Notes: a model not told the origin generated them from the letters alone. A stretch of 64,000 nucleotides of DNA from an uncultured Halomonas sp. (GCF_947490095.1 NZ_CANLFS010000005.1:1-64000), one strand, 5' to 3'; shown: positions 42,090-53,923, counted from the first letter of the stretch. Numbers and translations: made by a program.

Positions 42090-44459
42090 GTGAATCCCAA
42101 GCGAGCCCTACCCCTGATGCTCGGCTGGCTGCTGGCGCTGTTGGTGCTGGCAATGCCCGTCCAGGCGCAGCAGGAGGGCGGTGAGAGCGAACCGCCCGCC
42201 TACTCCACCCTGGCCGACCTGCTCGAGAACCAGCAGACCCGCCAGGAGTTGATCGACCAGCTGCGTGGCATGGCCGGCGGTGTGGCCGAGTCGGCCGCCA
42301 CCGAGGAGGCCGGCGCCAAGCCCTCACTGCCGCGCCAGCTAGCGGAGTTGACCAGCCGTTTCGCCGGTGATGTCGGCCATCAGTTCGATGCCATCGTCTC
42401 GGCCATCGGCGGCATGTTCTCGAGCGACACGGGGAGCACCTTCGATATGGCGGCCTTCACCTCCGCCGCCATTAACCTTGGCCTGGTCATCCTGGCCACC
42501 TTCGTGGTGTTCGTCAGCATCCGACGCCTGGCGCGGCCGCTGTTCAGCGGCATCAGCCAGTGGTCGCTGAACGGCCGTGGCTTGACGCCGATCCTGCGCC
42601 TGGTCATCTGCGTGGCCCTCGCCGCCGTGGTCGACGTGTTGATCGTGTCTCTCGCCTACGTGGGCGGCAACCTGGTCGCCACCTTCGCCATCGGCCAGAC
42701 CGGCGAACTCTCCACGCGCGCCTCGCTGTTTCTCAACGCGTTCATGGTGATCGAGCTGCTCAAGGCGGGAGTGCGCATCCTGTTTGCCTCCCGCTACGAG
42801 GGGCTTCGCCTGCTGCCCATCGCCTCCGGCGAGGCCTCCTACTGGAACCGCTGGATCGCCCGCCTGATCGGACTGGTGGGCTATGGCCTGATGGTGGTGG
42901 TGCCGCTGGTCAACGTCTATGTGGCACCGGCGGTAGGCAAGGGACTGGGCACACTGATCACGGTGGGCGCCTTCCTCTACGCCGTGGTGGTAGTGCTCAA
43001 GAATCGCAAGCGCCTGCGCGACGCCATCAACGCCAAGGCACGCCATGCCACCATGGCGGCCAGCCGCGTCTCACTGCAGTTGTTTGCGCGCACCTGGCAT
43101 CTCTTCGCCCTGGCCTACTTCGTCATGGCACTGACGGTGACCCTGACGCGGCCGGTGGACGCCCTGCCCTATGTGCTCTTCGCCACCCTGAAGACCATCG
43201 GTGCCGTGGTAGTGGGGCTGCTGCTCTCGAGCTTCCTGACGCAGACCATCGGTCGACGCATCACGCTTTCCAATGACCTGCGCCGCAAGCTGCCGCTGCT
43301 CGAATCGCGTCTCAACAGCTATGTGCCCAATGCCTTGAGGATCATCCGTACCCTCATCCTGGTGTTGGTGGTGATGGTGGTACTCAACGCCTGGGGCGCC
43401 TTCGACCTCGCCGCCTGGTACGCCTCGGAGGTGGGCCGCAATCTGATCGGCAAGCTGGTCAGCATCGCGACGATCCTCGCCATCGCCCTCATGGTATGGC
43501 TGGCGCTTGCCAGCCTGATCGAGCACAAGCTCAACCCCGATACCGGTGGCGGCATGCCGTCGGCGCGGGCCCAGACGCTGCTGTCACTGTTCCGCAACGC
43601 CCTGGCCATCGCCCTGGTGGCCATGACCTCGATGATCCTGCTGGCCGAGATCGGTATCAATATCGGCCCGTTGATCGCCGGTGCCGGGGTGTTGGGCCTG
43701 GCCATCGGCTTCGGCGCCCAGAAGCTGGTCCAGGACATCATCACCGGCATCTTCATCCAGGTGGAGAATGCCCTGAACACCGGTGATGTGGTCACGGTGG
43801 GCGGGATCACCGGCACCGCCGAGAAACTCAACATCCGCTCGGTGGGCATCCGCGACCTCTCGGGAACCTACCACCTGGTGCCGTTCTCCAGCGTGGATAC
43901 CGTCTCCAACTATATGCGTGGCTTCGGCAACCATGTCGGCGAATACGGCATCGCCTACCGTGAGAACATCGATGCCGCCATCGAACAGCTGCAGCTCGCC
44001 TTCGAGGACCTCAAGGCCGGCGATGAGCATGGCAACAAGCTGCTGGCCCCCCTCGATGTCGCCGGCGTCATCGCCCTGGCCGACAGCTCGGTCAATATCC
44101 GGGTGATCATCAAGACCACCCCCGGAGACCAATGGGCCGTGGGCCGGGCCTACAACCGCCTGGTCAAGCTGCGCTTCGACGAGGCCGGCATCGAGATTCC
44201 CTTCCCCCACACCACGCTCTACTTCGGGCAGGACAAGGCCGGTTCGGCACCGCCCGCCAACCTGCGCGTCATGCAGCAGGACTTCACCATCGACGGCAGC
44301 CCTGCCGGGCAGCCCAAGGCCGGGGGCAGCACCACCGATGACCGCTTCGTGCCCGGGCAGACCCGCTCCGGCTCGAGGCAGGCGCGGATCAACCCGCAAC
44401 ACGATCAATCGCATACGGAGCACGGCAAGCCCAGCGGCGATGACGTCGACGAGCCCTGA
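42090..44459 (+). CDS. Large MscS-family mechanosensitive channel
   Basis: Inner-membrane osmotic safety valve (789 residues). A Sec signal peptide (about residues 1-27, ending VQAQ) precedes a periplasmic segment, then about eight or more membrane helices. The pore helix and beta domain follow near residues 525-570, with GLAIGFGAQKLVQDIITGIF and NTGDVV typical of MscS. The C-terminal 60 residues are polar and Gly/Ser-rich. The GTG start at 42090 is seven bases after ACGGAGG. The plan resembles YbiO or YnaI-like MscM channels. It fits a cell facing strong osmotic shifts. Confidence 0.9.
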   Translation: MNPKRALPLMLGWLLALLVLAMPVQAQQEGGESEPPAYSTLADLLENQQTRQELIDQLRGMAGGVAESAATEEAGAKPSLPRQLAELTSRFAGDVGHQFDAIVSAIGGMFSSDTGSTFDMAAFTSAAINLGLVILATFVVFVSIRRLARPLFSGISQWSLNGRGLTPILRLVICVALAAVVDVLIVSLAYVGGNLVATFAIGQTGELSTRASLFLNAFMVIELLKAGVRILFASRYEGLRLLPIASGEASYWNRWIARLIGLVGYGLMVVVPLVNVYVAPAVGKGLGTLITVGAFLYAVVVVLKNRKRLRDAINAKARHATMAASRVSLQLFARTWHLFALAYFVMALTVTLTRPVDALPYVLFATLKTIGAVVVGLLLSSFLTQTIGRRITLSNDLRRKLPLLESRLNSYVPNALRIIRTLILVLVVMVVLNAWGAFDLAAWYASEVGRNLIGKLVSIATILAIALMVWLALASLIEHKLNPDTGGGMPSARAQTLLSLFRNALAIALVAMTSMILLAEIGINIGPLIAGAGVLGLAIGFGAQKLVQDIITGIFIQVENALNTGDVVTVGGITGTAEKLNIRSVGIRDLSGTYHLVPFSSVDTVSNYMRGFGNHVGEYGIAYRENIDAAIEQLQLAFEDLKAGDEHGNKLLAPLDVAGVIALADSSVNIRVIIKTTPGDQWAVGRAYNRLVKLRFDEAGIEIPFPHTTLYFGQDKAGSAPPANLRVMQQDFTIDGSPAGQPKAGGSTTDDRFVPGQTRSGSRQARINPQHDQSHTEHGKPSGDDVDEP

Positions 44460-44500
44460 GTACGACTCGGCCGGTCACTCGCCGCCAACGCAGAATAATG

Positions 44501-44520
44501 GGGCCGCCTTCGGGCGGCCC
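44501..44520. terminator. UUCG-type hairpin between convergent mscS-like gene and hemY
   Basis: GGGCCGCC-TTCG-GGCGGCCC, an eight-base-pair stem with a stable tetraloop, followed on the plus strand by TATTGATTTT. It probably ends transcription from the channel gene and perhaps from hemY. Confidence 0.7.
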
Positions 44521-44582
44521 TATTGATTTTGGCCCCCGCCCGGGCCGACGGGCGGCCCGGTGATCGTCGTCGGATACACGAA

Positions 44583-44683
44583 GGGGGCGCCGAAGTGCCC
44601 CCTGTCGTGAAGAAGAGTTGTGAAGAAGAGCCGTGAAGAAGAGTCGTAGAGAAGGGCCCTGGAGAAGGGCCCTGAAGAGGGCC
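44583..44683. repeat. Hairpin and short tandem repeat tract downstream of hemY
   Basis: GGGGGC/GCCCCC (44583-44602) forms a hairpin. It is followed by three copies of GTGAAGAAGAG at a 13-base period (44607, 44620, 44633) and then by three GGGCCC palindromes within 30 bases (44654-44683). The tract is non-coding and ends just before the hemY stop codon. Confidence 0.75.
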
Positions 44684-44689
44684 CGCTTG

Positions 44690-45946
44690 TCAGGAGGCCT
44701 TCTTCTTCTGCTTCTCGTCGAGTACATCCTTGTCTTCGCTGGGCTGGGGCAGCGAGGGCAGAGACTTGTCGAGCAGCTCCACGCTCTGGCGATAGTAGAG
44801 CTGGCTCTTCTGGTGCTCGCCCAGGTTGGCGAAGAGTCGTGCCAGCTCGGCACAGACCACCCCGCTGGACCGCTGTCGCTGGCTCGCCTCGAAGTACTCC
44901 TGGGCCTTGCCCCAGTAGGCATTGCGCAGCGCCAGGCGCCCCAGCGTCAGCAGCAGGTCCGGGTCGTTGGGCCGCTCCTGCAGCCACTTTTCGGCCGTGA
45001 CCAGCTGACGCGAGGCATCCACATCGAGCAGGCCGTAACGCAGCACCAGGCGGCTGTCCCAGTTCTCCTTGAGGGAGTGACGCAACAGTCGCTCGGCGAT
45101 CGGCTCCTGACCGCCGCGCACCAGCGCTTCGGTATAGAGCACGACGAGCTCGACATCGCCCCGCAGATGCTCGGGCATGTCGGCCCAGAGGCTGCGCACC
45201 GTCTCGATATCGCTGCCTTCCCGGGCTTCGCGCACGATCAATTCGCGGTAGGCGCGCCGCTCGAGCTGGCCGCGCTCCTCGGGGGAAATCAGCTGCTGAG
45301 CCCCCAGGCGCGGCATCAGGCGACGCAGGCCATCCCAGTCGCTGACGCTGAGATACGCCTGCTTGAGCTGCTTGAGCACCTGAGGGTGGTTCGGCAGCTG
45401 GCGGTCGAGCCGCGTGAGGATCGCCAGCGCTTCCTCGAACTGCTGGCGGTCGAGCAGCAACTGCGCCTGCACCAGCCCCACCGCGGTATCGGCGCCTTCG
45501 GTACTGAGATGAGCGCGCTTGAGCAGGGTGTCGGCCTGGTCGAAGCGGCCCTGATAGTGGGCCGCCAGCGCCGCGGAGAGATAGTTGACCAGCGGGGTAC
45601 TGGAATCATCCGCCGACTTGACCAACGACTTCTCGGCCCGCTTCCAGCGACCCTCGGCCAGCGCCACCAGGCCGCGCACGGTGCGCTTCATGGCATTGCG
45701 ATTACGGGAGCGGCTGTTCCATACCTTGAATCGGGACACCGGGCGCGACAGGCGCATCAGCAGGCGCAGCGCGAAGTGCAGCACCAGAAAAACCGCCAGC
45801 AGGAGCACCAGGCCGAACCAGAAGGAGGTCTGGAAGGAGGTGTCTCCCACCCGCACCAGCCAGTAGCCGGGCACCGACATCATCAGCTGTCCGAACAGCG
45901 CACCGATGGCCAGGCCCAGGACGATGATCAGTATCAGCTTTCTCAT
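44690..45946 (-). CDS. hemY: HemY, tetratricopeptide protein linked to haem synthesis
   Basis: Inner-membrane protein (418 residues) with two N-terminal transmembrane segments (about residues 1-22 and 42-65) and a TPR-rich C-terminal part (about residues 95-400). It follows hemX in the hemCDXY operon, as in Escherichia coli, and overlaps the hemX stop by four bases. It is thought to affect late haem synthesis, but its biochemical role is not settled. The last ten residues are a run of Lys, Asp and Glu. Confidence 0.92.
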   Translation of the reverse strand: MRKLILIIVLGLAIGALFGQLMMSVPGYWLVRVGDTSFQTSFWFGLVLLLAVFLVLHFALRLLMRLSRPVSRFKVWNSRSRNRNAMKRTVRGLVALAEGRWKRAEKSLVKSADDSSTPLVNYLSAALAAHYQGRFDQADTLLKRAHLSTEGADTAVGLVQAQLLLDRQQFEEALAILTRLDRQLPNHPQVLKQLKQAYLSVSDWDGLRRLMPRLGAQQLISPEERGQLERRAYRELIVREAREGSDIETVRSLWADMPEHLRGDVELVVLYTEALVRGGQEPIAERLLRHSLKENWDSRLVLRYGLLDVDASRQLVTAEKWLQERPNDPDLLLTLGRLALRNAYWGKAQEYFEASQRQRSSGVVCAELARLFANLGEHQKSQLYYRQSVELLDKSLPSLPQPSEDKDVLDEKQKKKAS

Positions 45947-47433
45947 GCGTCATCTCCCTGGCGCGACTCGAAGCGGCGCTCGATGAAGGTGGCCAGGGCC
46001 TGCTGGGAGCCGCTGATATCGGGCAGCTCGGGGCGAACCGCTTCACCCTTCAACTCGCCCAGACGGTCGAGCACCGACTGTACGCCGCTGTCGTCGGTAT
46101 CGTAGTAGCCTTCGATCAGGGTAATGGCCTTGTCCAGGCTGGCTTCGAAGAGCTCGCCTTCTTCCTTGAGCAGGGCCAGCTGGGCCTGCTCGATCACCAG
46201 GCGCACGCTCTGGCGCAGGTAGGATTCCTGCTCCGGAGAGATCAGCGCCTCCAGCGCCTCATCATGCTTGCGCACGGTCACCAGGCTCTTCAGCTCCTGG
46301 CCGAAGCTCGACAGCTGCTTCTGCCAGGAACCGGTCGGGGCTTCCTCCATCCCGGAGCTCGCGGTGATCTCGTCGATATCCTGGGAAAGCGGGCGTCCGG
46401 CGATCTGCTCCTGCTGGGCATTGAGCGTCAGCCACAGGCCGGTGCGATCCACCCGGGGCACCGCCTCCAGGCGGGAGAGCTCACTGGCGATCTCACGGCG
46501 CACCGGCACCAGTGCCGGGTTATCGGCCTCCTTGAGGCGCTCGTCGGCGGTGCGCAGCAGGGCGGCGGCGCCCTGGACATCGCGCTCCAGCTGCAGGCGC
46601 TGATTGGCCAGGCGCAGCAGATAGGCGGCCTCGGCATGCAGCCAGTCGCGTCCATCGGTCTGCTGCTCGCTGGAGAGCTCGGCCAGCACGCGGTCGAGGG
46701 TCTCGTCGACGTTGCCACGGTAATCGGCGAACTCATCCTCCAGCGAGGTAACGGCTTCCTCGAGGGTGGCCTGGCGCTCGCTCTCGGCCTCTTCGAAGCG
46801 CGATTGCAGCTGGTTCAGGTCACCGGTGGTCGCGGCCTGGCTGGTCCGGGACTCCAGGTCGGCGATGCGGGCCTGCTGGGTATCCAGCTTTTGCCATGCC
46901 TGCCAGCCGAACAGGCCGGCGGCGATGGCCAGCAGGATGACCAGCACGATCGCCGCCACGCCGGCCTTGCCGCCCTTGCCGCCCTTGCCTTCACCGCTGC
47001 CACCGCCGGTGGTGGTGCCCTTGGCACCTCCTCCGCCCGACGGTGACTTGCCGGCCCGGGAAGGAGGCGTCGATTCGGCCTTGCCGGCGGCGGCCTTCTT
47101 GTCGGCCTTCTTGCCGGCATCCGGCTTGCTTGACGCCGCCTTGTCGGGGCCAGACGGCCCGACGGATGCCTGGCTCGCCGCCGGCTTGGCGGTATCGCTC
47201 TGGGCGGTATCGCTCTGGGCAGTATCGCTCTGGGCAGCATCGGCCTTGGCGGCCTCGTTCCCGTTCTGGGCAGTTTCACCCTTGGCGGCACCGCTATCCT
47301 GGTGGGTCTTGTCATGCCGGCGTGAACGGCGCTTGCCGGAGCCACTGCCCCTGCTGGCCTCGTCACCCGAGGACGCCGATTGCGCGCCGTCAGACGCCTT
47401 CTGTTCTTCCTGCTCGTGTGGTTGCTTGCTCAT
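45943..47433 (-). CDS. hemX: HemX-like membrane protein
   Basis: Protein of the HemX family (496 residues). An unusually long, charged, Ala/Ser/Lys/Gly-rich cytoplasmic N-terminus (residues 1-158) includes three AQSDT repeats at residues 67-81. A single transmembrane helix follows at about 159-180, then a coiled coil (about 183-245) and a helical periplasmic domain with the EAAYLLRLANQRLQLE motif. The ATG at 47433 was taken because it lies just past the hemD stop codon; one earlier in-frame ATG lies inside hemD. Function in haem synthesis is uncertain. Confidence 0.87.
   Translation of the reverse strand: MSKQPHEQEEQKASDGAQSASSGDEASRGSGSGKRRSRRHDKTHQDSGAAKGETAQNGNEAAKADAAQSDTAQSDTAQSDTAKPAASQASVGPSGPDKAASSKPDAGKKADKKAAAGKAESTPPSRAGKSPSGGGGAKGTTTGGGSGEGKGGKGGKAGVAAIVLVILLAIAAGLFGWQAWQKLDTQQARIADLESRTSQAATTGDLNQLQSRFEEAESERQATLEEAVTSLEDEFADYRGNVDETLDRVLAELSSEQQTDGRDWLHAEAAYLLRLANQRLQLERDVQGAAALLRTADERLKEADNPALVPVRREIASELSRLEAVPRVDRTGLWLTLNAQQEQIAGRPLSQDIDEITASSGMEEAPTGSWQKQLSSFGQELKSLVTVRKHDEALEALISPEQESYLRQSVRLVIEQAQLALLKEEGELFEASLDKAITLIEGYYDTDDSGVQSVLDRLGELKGEAVRPELPDISGSQQALATFIERRFESRQGDDA
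47191..47235. repeat. Three 15-bp in-frame repeats inside hemX
   Basis: The unit GGTATCGCTCTGGGC (plus-strand view) occurs at 47191 and 47206 exactly and at 47221 with one change. On the coding strand each unit gives AQSDT, so length changes would keep the reading frame. Confidence 0.85.
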
Positions 47434-47440
47434 CTTGTCG

Positions 47441-48238
47441 CTAGCCCTTTTCGAGATCGTCTTGATCGACATCGGCTTCCTGCGGGTCACAGGCCCTGGC
47501 CAAGGCCGCCACCAGCGCCGCCGGAGTAGCGCCACGCGCCACGACGGCGTCGCGAAACCCCAGCTTGCCGGCCAGTGTAGCCAACCGGGCACTGGAAACG
47601 ATTAGCGGTTGGTTCAAGGCGGCACCTGCGCACCATCTTGCCAGATATTCGAGCATTTCTCCGCTGCTGACCACCAACGCACCAAAGTTGCCCGTGGCGA
47701 GGCGCTCTGCCATGGCCGTTTCGGGGGGTCGAAGAGTGCGTCGATAGAGGGCCAGGCGAGTCACCCGGGCCCCTCGCGTGGCGAGTGTCTCGGCCAGCAG
47801 GGTACGCCCCCCTTCGCCGGCCACCAGCAGGACCTTCTCGTGATCGAGTGAACGCAGCGAGCCCAGGGTCAGCAGGGCCTCGCTGGTATCCTCACCGGCG
47901 CTCGCCGGCGGTACATGCACCCGCACGCCGAGCCGCGCCTTCAGCGCCGCGGCGGTGGCCTGCCCCACGGCATAGTAATCCACGCCCACCGGCAGCTGGG
48001 GCCAGAAGCGGTCAAGCGCCGCGGCGAGACACTCGGCGGCGAAGGGGCTGACCACCACCACGCGCCGGAACTGGTCGAAATCGAGCCAGGCCGCGCGCTG
48101 TTCGGGAGACTCAGCCAGCTCCTCGAGGCGCATCATCTCGAAGCGCGCCACCGAATGGCCGCACGCCTCGACCGCTTCGGCGAGGACGTCACCGCGCTCG
48201 CCGGGGCGGGTGATGATCACCGGCGCCGAGATAGCCAT
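47441..48238 (-). CDS. hemD: Uroporphyrinogen-III synthase
   Basis: Closes and inverts ring D of hydroxymethylbilane to give uroporphyrinogen III (265 residues). The two-domain fold is suggested by the N-terminal VIITRPGERGD, the central VVVSPFAAE, and GRTLLAETLATRGARV in the second domain. Sequence conservation in this family is low, so the position directly after hemC is the strongest support. Its start shares one base with the hemC stop. Confidence 0.9.
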   Translation of the reverse strand: MAISAPVIITRPGERGDVLAEAVEACGHSVARFEMMRLEELAESPEQRAAWLDFDQFRRVVVVSPFAAECLAAALDRFWPQLPVGVDYYAVGQATAAALKARLGVRVHVPPASAGEDTSEALLTLGSLRSLDHEKVLLVAGEGGRTLLAETLATRGARVTRLALYRRTLRPPETAMAERLATGNFGALVVSSGEMLEYLARWCAGAALNQPLIVSSARLATLAGKLGFRDAVVARGATPAALVAALARACDPQEADVDQDDLEKG

Positions 48239-49179
48239 CAGTCGGCGCCGTAGACCTCGGCAAGGATATCCCCGGCGCCCATTTCCAGCAGCTCCTCGGC
48301 GACGCGAATGCCCAGCGCCTCCGGCTCGTAGATCGAACCGCGGCCCTCGGCACGCAACACTCGAGTGCCGTCCGGCCGGCCGACCAGGGCCCGCAGCCAG
48401 AGGGTCTCACCGTTATTCTCGAAGATGGCATGGCCGCCGATCGGTACCTGGCAGCCCCCCTCGAGACGCGTGTTCATGGCCCGCTCGGCGCGTACCCGTG
48501 TCGCGGTATCGGGATCATCCAGCGGGGCCAACAGGCCGATCATCTCGGGGTCATGGAGGCGGCACTCGATGCCCAGCGCCCCCTGGCCACAGGCCGGCAG
48601 GCATACTTCGGGAGGCAGCTCCTGAGCGATGCGCGCATCGAGCTTGAGGCGACGCAGGCCCGAGGTGGCCAGGATGATGGCATCGAACTCACCGTCGTCG
48701 AGCTTGCCCAGGCGCGTCTGGACGTTGCCGCGCAGGCTGAGAATCTCCAGGTCGGGGCGTGCCTCCTTGACCTGCAGGCCGCGACGCAGGCTGGAGGTGC
48801 CGACCCTTGCCCCCTCGGGCAACTCCTCGAAGCTGGAATAGGCGTTGGACACGAAGGCGTCGGTGGGCTCTGCACCGGCCAGGATCACCGAGAGGCCGAG
48901 CCCCTCGGGAAAGGTCATGGGCACATCCTTCATGGAATGCACGGCGATATCGGCACGTCCATCGAGCATCGACTCCTCGAGCTCCTTCACGAACAGCCCC
49001 TTGCCGCCCACCTTGGCCAGCGGCGTATCGAGGATCTTGTCGCCGCGGGTGGACATCGCCACAAGCTCCACCTCCAGGCCGGGATGCAGGGCCATTAGCC
49101 GGTCCCGCACGTATTCGGCCTGCCACATGGCCAATTGACTCTTGCGCGTAGCGATACGCAGCTTGGTGATGGATTGCAC
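48238..49179 (-). CDS. hemC: Porphobilinogen deaminase (hydroxymethylbilane synthase)
   Basis: Polymerises four porphobilinogens to hydroxymethylbilane (313 residues). [11 protein letters not shown] at the N-terminus, HSMKDVP and TSSLRRGLQ are conserved. Cys243 in EGGCQVPIG binds the dipyrromethane cofactor. The start is a GTG at 49179, chosen because GGGAG lies seven bases upstream and the protein then has the usual length; no ATG is available at this position. First gene of a hemC-hemD-hemX-hemY operon with overlapping junctions. Confidence 0.93.
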   Translation of the reverse strand: MQSITKLRIATRKSQLAMWQAEYVRDRLMALHPGLEVELVAMSTRGDKILDTPLAKVGGKGLFVKELEESMLDGRADIAVHSMKDVPMTFPEGLGLSVILAGAEPTDAFVSNAYSSFEELPEGARVGTSSLRRGLQVKEARPDLEILSLRGNVQTRLGKLDDGEFDAIILATSGLRRLKLDARIAQELPPEVCLPACGQGALGIECRLHDPEMIGLLAPLDDPDTATRVRAERAMNTRLEGGCQVPIGGHAIFENNGETLWLRALVGRPDGTRVLRAEGRGSIYEPEALGIRVAEELLEMGAGDILAEVYGAD

Positions 49180-49456
49180 GAAATTCTCCCTGTACCGGTT
49201 CGAGCCAGCGCCGATATCCGGCGAAGCTGGCATGCATCACGCACGATATCCTTCATCATAAAGCACCCGGCCAGAGAGGAAAAACCCGCGAGCCGGCGGG
49301 TCCAGGCCCGAGAGGCCGTATTTGGGGCCCAGGGCCCTCGCCTGCTCCGGCGACTCTGGTACACTCCTGCCATATCGCGCCTGCCGCCGCGAGACCGGCG
49401 GCCGCGGGGGCGACAGCCCCAGCCAATCGCAACCCGTCATGCAGGATCCCAAGCCG

Positions 49457-50874
<1,418 letters not shown>

Positions 50875-50875
<1 letters not shown>

Positions 50876-51060
50876 TGGGCCGCCTGGCTCCCGCCGCCCT
50901 GACCCTGATGCTGGTCATCGGCCTGGCCGGCTGCGGCCAGAAGGGGCCGCTATACCTGCCCGGCGACGAGCAGGCAGCCGAGCGGTATGACCCCCACGCG
51001 GCCCAACCCGAGAGCAGCGACGAGCGCGACGATACCGCGCCCCAGGACACGGAGGAGTAG
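50875..51060 (+). CDS. lptM: LptM (YifL-type) small lipoprotein
   Basis: Lipoprotein of 61 residues. A hydrophobic signal ends in the lipobox LAGC (Cys20), followed directly by GQKGPLYLP, the hallmark of LptM, which helps form the disulfides of the LPS translocon subunit LptD. The acidic tail is variable in the family. It overlaps argH by one base and precedes lysA, the usual location. Confidence 0.92.
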
Positions 51061-51062
51061 CC

Positions 51063-52349
51063 ATGGACCACTTCAACTATCGCGACGGGGTGCTCTACGC
51101 CGAAGAGGTTCCGCTGACCGCCATCGCCGAGACCTTCGGTACGCCCTGTTATGTGTATTCGAAGGCGACCCTGACCCGCCACTTCCGCGCCTACACCGAG
51201 GCGCTGGGCAGCCATCCGCATCTGATCTGCTATGCGGTCAAGGCCAACTCCAACCTGGCGGTGCTGGGGCTGCTGGCCCGCCTGGGCGCCGGTTTCGATA
51301 TCGTCTCGGTCGGTGAGCTGGAGCGGGTGCTGGTCGCCGGCGGCGACCCGACCAGGGTGGTCTTCTCCGGCGTGGCCAAGCAGGAAGCCGAGATGGCCCG
51401 GGCGCTGGAAGTGGGCATCAAGTGCTTTAACGTCGAGTCGCGCCCGGAGCTCGAGCGTCTCGACGCCGTGGCCGGGCGACTCGGCAAGGTGGCCCCGGTG
51501 TCGCTGCGGGTCAACCCGGACGTGGACGCCGGCACACACCCGTATATTTCCACCGGGCTCAAGGACAACAAGTTCGGCATCCCGGTCGACGAGGCCCTGG
51601 GCGTCTACGAACTGGCCGCCACGCTGCCCAATGTGCGTGTGACCGGCCTGGACTGCCATATCGGCTCCCAGCTCACCGAGATCGCCCCCTTCCTGGACGC
51701 CCTGGACCGCCTGCTGCTGCTGCTCGAGACCCTGCGACGCCGCGGCATCGAGGTGGAGCATCTGGACCTCGGCGGCGGACTCGGCGTGCCCTATCGCGAC
51801 GAACAGCCCCCCGCCCCCTTCGACTATGCCAGCGCCCTGCTCGAGCGGCTCTCGGGCTGGCAGGGCAGCGAACGGCTGACCCTGCTGTTCGAACCGGGCC
51901 GCTCCATCGCGGCCAATGCCGGGGTCCTGCTGACCCGCGTGGAATTTCTCAAGCCCGGCGAGACCAAGAATTTCGCCATCGTCGACGCCGCCATGAATGA
52001 TCTGATCCGCCCCGCCCTCTACCAGGCGTGGCAGGCGATCCTGCCGGTGGATACCCGCCACGCCAGGCAAAGCGCGACCTATGACGTGGTGGGCCCGGTG
52101 TGCGAAACCGGCGATTTCCTGGGCAAGGAACGCGACCTGGCGATTGCCCCCGGCGATCTGCTGGCCGTGCGTTCCGCCGGCGCCTACGGCTTCGTGATGG
52201 CCTCCAACTACAACAGCCGCCCGCGTCCGGCAGAGGTCATGGTGGACGACAACCAACCCCATCTGGTGCGTCGCCGTGAGCGCCTCACCGAGCTGTGGGC
52301 GGGTGAGGCCCTGCTGCCGGAAGCCTCCCTGGCCGAGGACCCACGCTGA
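51063..52349 (+). CDS. lysA: Diaminopimelate decarboxylase
   Basis: PLP enzyme making L-lysine from meso-diaminopimelate (428 residues). Lys60 in CYAVKANSN binds PLP. HIGSQ, the LGGGLG phosphate loop, EPGRSI and [10 protein letters not shown] are the family's other active-site segments, and the [12 protein letters not shown] segment is near the C-terminus. It starts two bases after lptM and overlaps dapF. Confidence 0.96.
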   Translation: MDHFNYRDGVLYAEEVPLTAIAETFGTPCYVYSKATLTRHFRAYTEALGSHPHLICYAVKANSNLAVLGLLARLGAGFDIVSVGELERVLVAGGDPTRVVFSGVAKQEAEMARALEVGIKCFNVESRPELERLDAVAGRLGKVAPVSLRVNPDVDAGTHPYISTGLKDNKFGIPVDEALGVYELAATLPNVRVTGLDCHIGSQLTEIAPFLDALDRLLLLLETLRRRGIEVEHLDLGGGLGVPYRDEQPPAPFDYASALLERLSGWQGSERLTLLFEPGRSIAANAGVLLTRVEFLKPGETKNFAIVDAAMNDLIRPALYQAWQAILPVDTRHARQSATYDVVGPVCETGDFLGKERDLAIAPGDLLAVRSAGAYGFVMASNYNSRPRPAEVMVDDNQPHLVRRRERLTELWAGEALLPEASLAEDPR

Positions 52350-53182
52350 TGCTGCTGCACTTCACCAAGATGCATGGCCTCGGCAACGACTTCATGGTGG
52401 TCGACCTGGTGACCCAGCGCGCCCGCCTCACCGACGACCAGGTCCGCCGCCTGGCCGACCGCCGCTTCGGCGTCGGCTTCGACCAGCTGCTGGTGGTCGA
52501 GCCGCCTCGCGACCCCGACATGGACTTCCGCTACCGCATCTACAACGCCGACGGCAGCGAGGTGGAAAACTGCGGCAACGGTGCGCGCTGCTTCGCCCGC
52601 TTCGTACGCGACCAGCGACTCACTCACAAGCGCGAGATCCATGTGGAGACCGCCGGTGGGCCCCTGGTACTGAAGACGGAAGACGACGGCCGCATTCGCG
52701 TCGACATGGGCGAGCCACGCTTCGCCCCCGCCACGCTGCCCTTCGACGCCCAGGCCGACCGGGTACTGCATACCCTCGACGTGAGCGGCGAGCCCGTCGA
52801 AGTGGGCGTGGTGTCCATGGGCAATCCCCATGCGGTGCTGTCGGTCGACGATGTCGACGGCGCCCCGGTCGAGCGCCTGGGGCCGGCCATCGAATGCCAC
52901 CCACGCTTCCCGAAGCGGGTCAATGTGGGCTTTATGCAGGTGGTGTCGGCACACGAGATCCGGCTACGCGTCTACGAGCGGGGCAGCGGAGAGACCCTGG
53001 CCTGCGGCACCGGTGCCTGCGCCGCCGTGGCCAGCGGCATTCGCCAGGCGCGGCTAGCCAGTCCGGTGACCGTACACCTGCCAGGGGGCAAGCTGACCAT
53101 CGAGTGGCAGGGCCCCGGCACGCCCCTGTCGATGACCGGCCCCGCCGAGCGCGTCTTCGATGGCCGCCTGCTGCTCTACTAA
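52349..53182 (+). CDS. dapF: Diaminopimelate epimerase
   Basis: Cofactor-independent epimerase interconverting LL- and meso-diaminopimelate (277 residues), feeding LysA and peptidoglycan. The two catalytic cysteines are Cys75 in ENCGNGARC and the Cys of LACGTGACA in the second half. The MHGLGNDF N-terminus is conserved. The ATG overlaps the lysA stop (TGATG). Confidence 0.96.
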   Translation: MLLHFTKMHGLGNDFMVVDLVTQRARLTDDQVRRLADRRFGVGFDQLLVVEPPRDPDMDFRYRIYNADGSEVENCGNGARCFARFVRDQRLTHKREIHVETAGGPLVLKTEDDGRIRVDMGEPRFAPATLPFDAQADRVLHTLDVSGEPVEVGVVSMGNPHAVLSVDDVDGAPVERLGPAIECHPRFPKRVNVGFMQVVSAHEIRLRVYERGSGETLACGTGACAAVASGIRQARLASPVTVHLPGGKLTIEWQGPGTPLSMTGPAERVFDGRLLLY

Positions 53183-53206
53183 TTCCTGATTCCGCGAGGA
53201 GATGGC

Positions 53207-53923
53207 ATGTCACGAGTCGCACCAGAACCGCGCAAGACCCTCGACCCGGACCGGGTCGCCGAATGGCTGGCCACCCGGCCCGACTTCTTCGTCGGCCGTG
53301 AGGGTCTGCTGCAACAGCTCAAGGTTCCCCATCCCGAAGCGGGCGGGGCCACCTCGCTGCTGGAGCGCCTGGTGCACGACCTGCGGACCCGTGCCGAGAA
53401 GGCCGAGGGCCGCCTGGAGCGGCTGCTGGAGTCGGCGCGCCACAACGAGGCCCAGTATCGGCGCACGCGGGAACTGGTGCTGGCGCTGGTGGCGGCCCAG
53501 GACCGCGACGCCCTGGGGCAGGCGCTGGCGACCCAGCTCGGCGAGCACTTCTCCACACCGGCGGTGGCGTTATGGTGCCCGGCCAGCCTCTCCGATGGCG
53601 AGCCACACCCGCCCCAGGCACCCCGCCAGGTGCTCGACGAACATGTCGGTTCACGGCTCTCCTCCCTGCTCGACGGCCGCACCAGCCGCTGCCTCCGCCT
53701 GACACCCACCGACTGGAAGCGGCTGCTGCCCCACACCCGCGTGCCGCAGCACCCCGGCTCATGCGCCATCACCCGGCTGAGCCTGGGTGAGCCACTGGGG
53801 TATCTGGTGCTTGCCAGCCCCGACCCCGACCACTTCAGGGCCAGCATGGATACCCTGTTCACGGAATACGTGGGCGATGTGGTGGCACGGCTGCTGATAA
53901 GCCTCGGTGCCGAGCATGCCTAA
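53207..53923 (+). CDS. DUF484-family protein
   Basis: Protein of 238 residues in the DUF484 family, which has a GAF-like fold. The N-terminal WLATRPDFFVGREGLLQQL segment and a following coiled region are typical. Its biochemical role is unknown. It lies between dapF and xerC, as in many gammaproteobacteria, and GCGAGGAG precedes the ATG. Confidence 0.9.
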   Translation: MSRVAPEPRKTLDPDRVAEWLATRPDFFVGREGLLQQLKVPHPEAGGATSLLERLVHDLRTRAEKAEGRLERLLESARHNEAQYRRTRELVLALVAAQDRDALGQALATQLGEHFSTPAVALWCPASLSDGEPHPPQAPRQVLDEHVGSRLSSLLDGRTSRCLRLTPTDWKRLLPHTRVPQHPGSCAITRLSLGEPLGYLVLASPDPDHFRASMDTLFTEYVGDVVARLLISLGAEHA

